A DNA stretch of 22,370 nucleotides from Gamarada debralockiae. Taxonomy: Eukaryota; Ascomycota; Leotiomycetes; Helotiales; Hyphodiscaceae. Below are positions 19,676 to 22,370 of the stretch, piece after piece. The translations under genes and the position numbers were made by a program. The stretch's first letter is position 1. Each line of letters opens with the position of its first letter. The stretch lies in assembly GCA_002803225.1 (NCBI GenBank), contig NXFV01000313.1, positions 1 to 22,370 on the forward strand. Reading direction: 5' to 3'. Below the pieces are notes generated by a model that ran no database searches, was not told where the DNA came from, and was given only the letters and a program-made list of their open reading frames with translations.

Positions 19676-21429
19676 AGATGCATACTAACTGAGTATCTTC
19701 AGACTTAGCGTCTTCAGATATTCTCAGCGGCTTCGACTTTGCTCCAATGGGTTTCGAGATGAGTTGCTCCACATTGTCAATGGCTTCCTCCGGTGATTTC
19801 CTGTGTTCCAGAAGAAACGAGAAAATTTCAGCTGGGCTGAATTTCAGCTCCGGCACCTTGATAGCAAACCCTTTTGCCAACCGCTCAACTCTCTCAGCCT
19901 CTTTCCTCTGACTCACTGCAGCTTCATGGACTCTTCTATTCTCTCCTGATTGAGCGTCCTCGTCATCAATCTGCCCTACCCGGTTAGTGGTGAGACATAT
20001 CATTCCTTGATAGTATTTCAGGGTCCTCAGGAACACACAGACGAGGGAATTTCGATGGATATCTTGAACTGGGCGCTGCTCGAGAAGTACATCTGCCTTA
20101 TCTGGAAGAGCGACGTCGCCTTCTACAGGCTTGAAGACGAGACAGAAGAGGTCAGCCGTCATTTTATTGTCAGCGAGCCCGAGCTCGACCTTCTTGTCCA
20201 CACGGCCAGGTCGTATGAGTGCTTCATCGAGGCGTGTGATGTAATTGGTTGTCATGATCAGGATCCGGCCTTCTTGTAACGCTACACCATCGATAACGTT
20301 CAAGAGAGAGGATAAAGACAACATTCCACCGACAGATTTGCTCATTCGAGAGGGAGAGCCAGTCACGATCTGGCGAGAGTCCTCGGTTTCGGTGTCTCGA
20401 TTCGAACTGACGGCGTCAATATCTTCCAAAAGAATAATGCAGCGACTTGGAAGCTTGTCGAATAGGCTCTTCAAGCTGGCTTCGCTGATGGTAGAAAGGC
20501 TAAGGATATAGATATTCAAACCAAAATGACCAGCGATAGACGAGCCCAAACTCGACTTCCCAGTCCCAGGAGGTCCGTATAACAAGTAATCCCGTCGGTA
20601 GGGAATGTCACGATCGGAATACCATTGTTGGGATGCTGGGTCAAGGAACTCCCTGATATCTTCCAGCAGCTCTGTTTTCCTACTCTCATCAAGAATAACG
20701 GTCGAGGTACGTCTTATTTTAGACACTGCAGACCTTATCCACATCCCATCTTGGTGCTCATAGAGACAGGTTTTACCCTGAACAAGCTTTGCATACTCGG
20801 TGCGGCACTCAGAGAGCAGCTCCCTAAGAATTTGCGGAGATCTGCCAAAGCAGGAAATGGAGACCTCTTCTCGGCTGTTGAAATCTCCAGCTTGATATTG
20901 ACGCCGGAACACAAGCAGACGGCCCTTGTACCGCATGAAAAAGCGTCCATTCCAGGGGGTGTAATATAGAGTCTTTTCGTTCACATCTCCGCTATTTGAA
21001 GGATCATTTCTCGAGCGGTTTAATGAAGAGGCCAAGTCGGTGGTGACGAGGGAGGAGCGAGCGTTCTGGGCGAAGCTCTGAGAAGATATCCACAACATGA
21101 GCATATCATATGCATCCTCGCGATATCGAAGATGAACAGTTGAAGCTACTTATTGTCAGAAAGTGGGTTCTCTTATTCGGATAGAGGGAGTTCTTACTGC
21201 AATAAGCCTCAAGCAATCCTAACAAGAACTCGTAGATACGTCCGCAAGCGAACACAAACAACCCAAAGAAACAGAGCAGAGGAGCATAGACGCTCAAGTC
21301 GATGGTGAGATACCATTGGACAGCGGTAGACATGCGGGTGAAGCCTGAGAACAACAAGTCCAAGATCGAGGCTTGAGCGTCCGAGATTGGCTGAATTGGT
21401 AGGGAACCATTCTCAATGTATCCTGCCAT
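19674..21429 (-). CDS. Bcs1-like AAA ATPase with an inserted foreign AAA segment
   Basis: Exons 21429-21198 and 21148-19674 are joined by a 49-bp intron (21149-21197, GTAAGA, branch CTGAC, AAG acceptor, phase 1), giving 568 aa. The N-terminus has one transmembrane segment near residues 48-70 (YAPLLCFFGLFVFACGRIYE), then a BCS1_N-like region (STVHLRYREDAYDMLMLWIS). AAA motifs follow: Walker A GPPGTGKSS at 269-277, Walker B CIILLEDID at 314-322, sensor-1 MTTN at 376-379, and RPGRVDKKVEL from 390. Bcs1 is a mitochondrial inner-membrane AAA ATPase that inserts the Rieske protein. Filamentous fungi carry many divergent paralogues like this one, so a Bcs1 function should not be assumed. Residues ~428-473 do not belong to the Bcs1 family: KADVLLEQRP...RNSLVCVFLRTLKYYQG...LTTNRVGQID resembles the neighbouring AAA relic. 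The stop at 19674 overlaps the possible upstream start (19683) of that relic. Confidence 0.85.
19962..20099 (-). other. AAA-derived insertion inside the Bcs1-like gene
   Basis: A segment of about 46 codons aligns with the Walker-B-to-sensor-1 region of the relic at 15522-19596, with about 27 identities of 46 by eye. It interrupts a Bcs1-type sequence that reads DLFCLVFKPVEGDVALPD before it and RKEAERVERLAKGFAIKVPE after it. The Walker B acidic pair is altered (DK instead of DE), so it is not a second working ATP site. Confidence 0.7.
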
Positions 21430-22370
21430 TGTCTTGTTCTGTGAGGCGGTAGGATTCAGACGGATGATAGATTGCTTTATGTACGTGACAGACAAGATAT
21501 ATACTAGATAAGAAGGTTTGGAAAGATGGTTGGAAGAACTGGATGCCGAGAACACAGAGGGCGATGAGGATGAAAACTTCAGAGGAGTTGCACCCTTATA
21601 TATCCGTCTGCGCCAACATCAGACTTCCGATGAAGGAAGCCGGACTACCCTGGGATGCACTTGTAGCCCACAGCTGCAGCATGATGCGTTGGCGCCTGGA
21701 TAATCAAGATGGCATCGCCGATTCTCCATATAGCAATGTGGGGGAAGCAAGACATTGATGTGGAGTATTGATAATGGACCTAGATATTGTTGGAGGAAGG
21801 GCTCATGGCGTATCGATTCTGCGATTCCCAAAAATGGAACGTCTCCGTGTGACACCCTCTCCATTGTTGGTACTTCCAATTGGTCAAGGCAGTGCTGTAG
21901 AGCATCGAAACTCGTATGCAGGATCCTCATCCCCGAGGCGGCTGGCGGCCCACGATTGAGGTATGATGCACGCCTCTGGATTATTATGATGGCTTCGTCA
22001 GTTCCATCATGCGGATAACGCGGGGAGAAACGATACATTGAAGTGGAGCATTGATGAAGTTTCATTGATGTCTTTCATAGCTTACAAGCAGGACCCTGGG
22101 TCCCACCAATTGACCTCTCCACGTATGGTACCCTTATGCGGACAAGGCGGGAGAGAAGTAGACGTCTGTAGGACAGTGTTGGAAGAGATACTCCATAGCA
22201 GTGTGGGGGAAGCAACACATTGATACACACTCACTATTGACAGCGTTCGTGCCGTGTGCATTGCTAGAAGGAGAGTTTAGGAACGTCTCCATATGGTACT
22301 GTAGAAGGGATCGAAATGCGAGTATGAGCGCGTCCCGATTGCGCTGTGTATCGCACGTGCTCTCAGTGAG
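21430..22370. repeat. Right-end region with degenerate ~282-bp repeats
   Basis: No gene is supported here. Related blocks start at 21681 (ATGATGCGTTGGCGCCTGGA) and 21963 (ATGATGCACGCCTCTGGA). Each is followed by GATGGC, then a CATATAGC/CATGCGGATAACGC-like run, GGGGRAGAAACGA-like sequence and ACATTGA. A third partial copy (CCATAGCAGTGTGGGGGAAG then CACATTGAT) lies at 22193-22224 and matches 21726-21759 closely. GAACGTCTCC recurs near 21838 and 22281. These look like old tandem duplications that have diverged. Confidence 0.5.

Noticed and set aside
1..22370. tRNA, rRNA and CRISPR features
   Set aside because: No cloverleaf-like or rRNA-like sequence and no spacer-repeat array was seen on reading; the short arrays found are contiguous tandem repeats without spacers.

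Overview
The window looks like nuclear DNA of a filamentous ascomycete (Pezizomycotina-type). Genes are monocistronic on both strands. They are cut by many 46-54 bp introns with GTA(A/T)GT-like donors, CTNA(C/T) branch points and YAG acceptors. Families typical of such fungi are present: DUF3723, Bcs1-like AAA ATPases, DUF7025-type AAA ATPases, siderophore transporters and a BTB protein. The species cannot be named from the sequence. The density of relics, repeats and transposon sequence, plus a DUF3723 gene, suggests an accessory or subtelomere-like region rather than a core one.

Layout, left to right. (1) 170-1226 (-) encodes a two-exon protein-kinase-like protein lacking the catalytic residues. 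It is divergent, with 88 bp between start codons, from 1315-5446 (+), a four-exon gene for a ~1329-aa DUF3723 protein with a long coiled-coil tail. (2) A 0.7 kb gap with imperfect repeats is followed by an unrecognised, possibly frame-broken gene (6182-7188, -) and a three-exon NAD(P)-binding atypical SDR gene (7259-8349, -). (3) 8.4-11.9 kb is gene-poor. It holds a truncated siderophore-transporter relic flanked and split by short tandem arrays (9642-10642) and a small CxxC/CxxC protein gene (10767-11138, +). (4) 11958-13996 (+) is a three-exon gene for a 646-aa protein of unknown function whose N-terminal repeat arose by exact duplication of an exon. (5) 14.5-19.6 kb is decayed: a BTB gene with one nonsense codon, then a DUF7025-type AAA ATPase gene with four nonsense codons. 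The AAA gene is split by a 1466-bp DDE transposon with perfect 50-bp inverted repeats whose own transposase carries two stops. All seven stops fit C-to-T changes in CpA context, as in repeat-induced point mutation (RIP). (6) 19674-21429 (-) is a Bcs1-like AAA ATPase gene carrying an extra ~46-aa AAA segment resembling the neighbouring AAA relic. (7) The right end (21.6-22.3 kb) is degenerate repeat sequence.

No complete pathway is visible. The most interesting points are the divergent pseudokinase/DUF3723-coiled-coil pair (DUF3723 genes are frequent cargo of Starship giant transposons), the AAA/Bcs1 segment exchange, the transposon with an apparent 3-bp rather than TA duplication, and one-sided RIP-like decay around that transposon. 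Gene models were built by eye from reading frames and splice signals, so the exact starts of several genes are uncertain.
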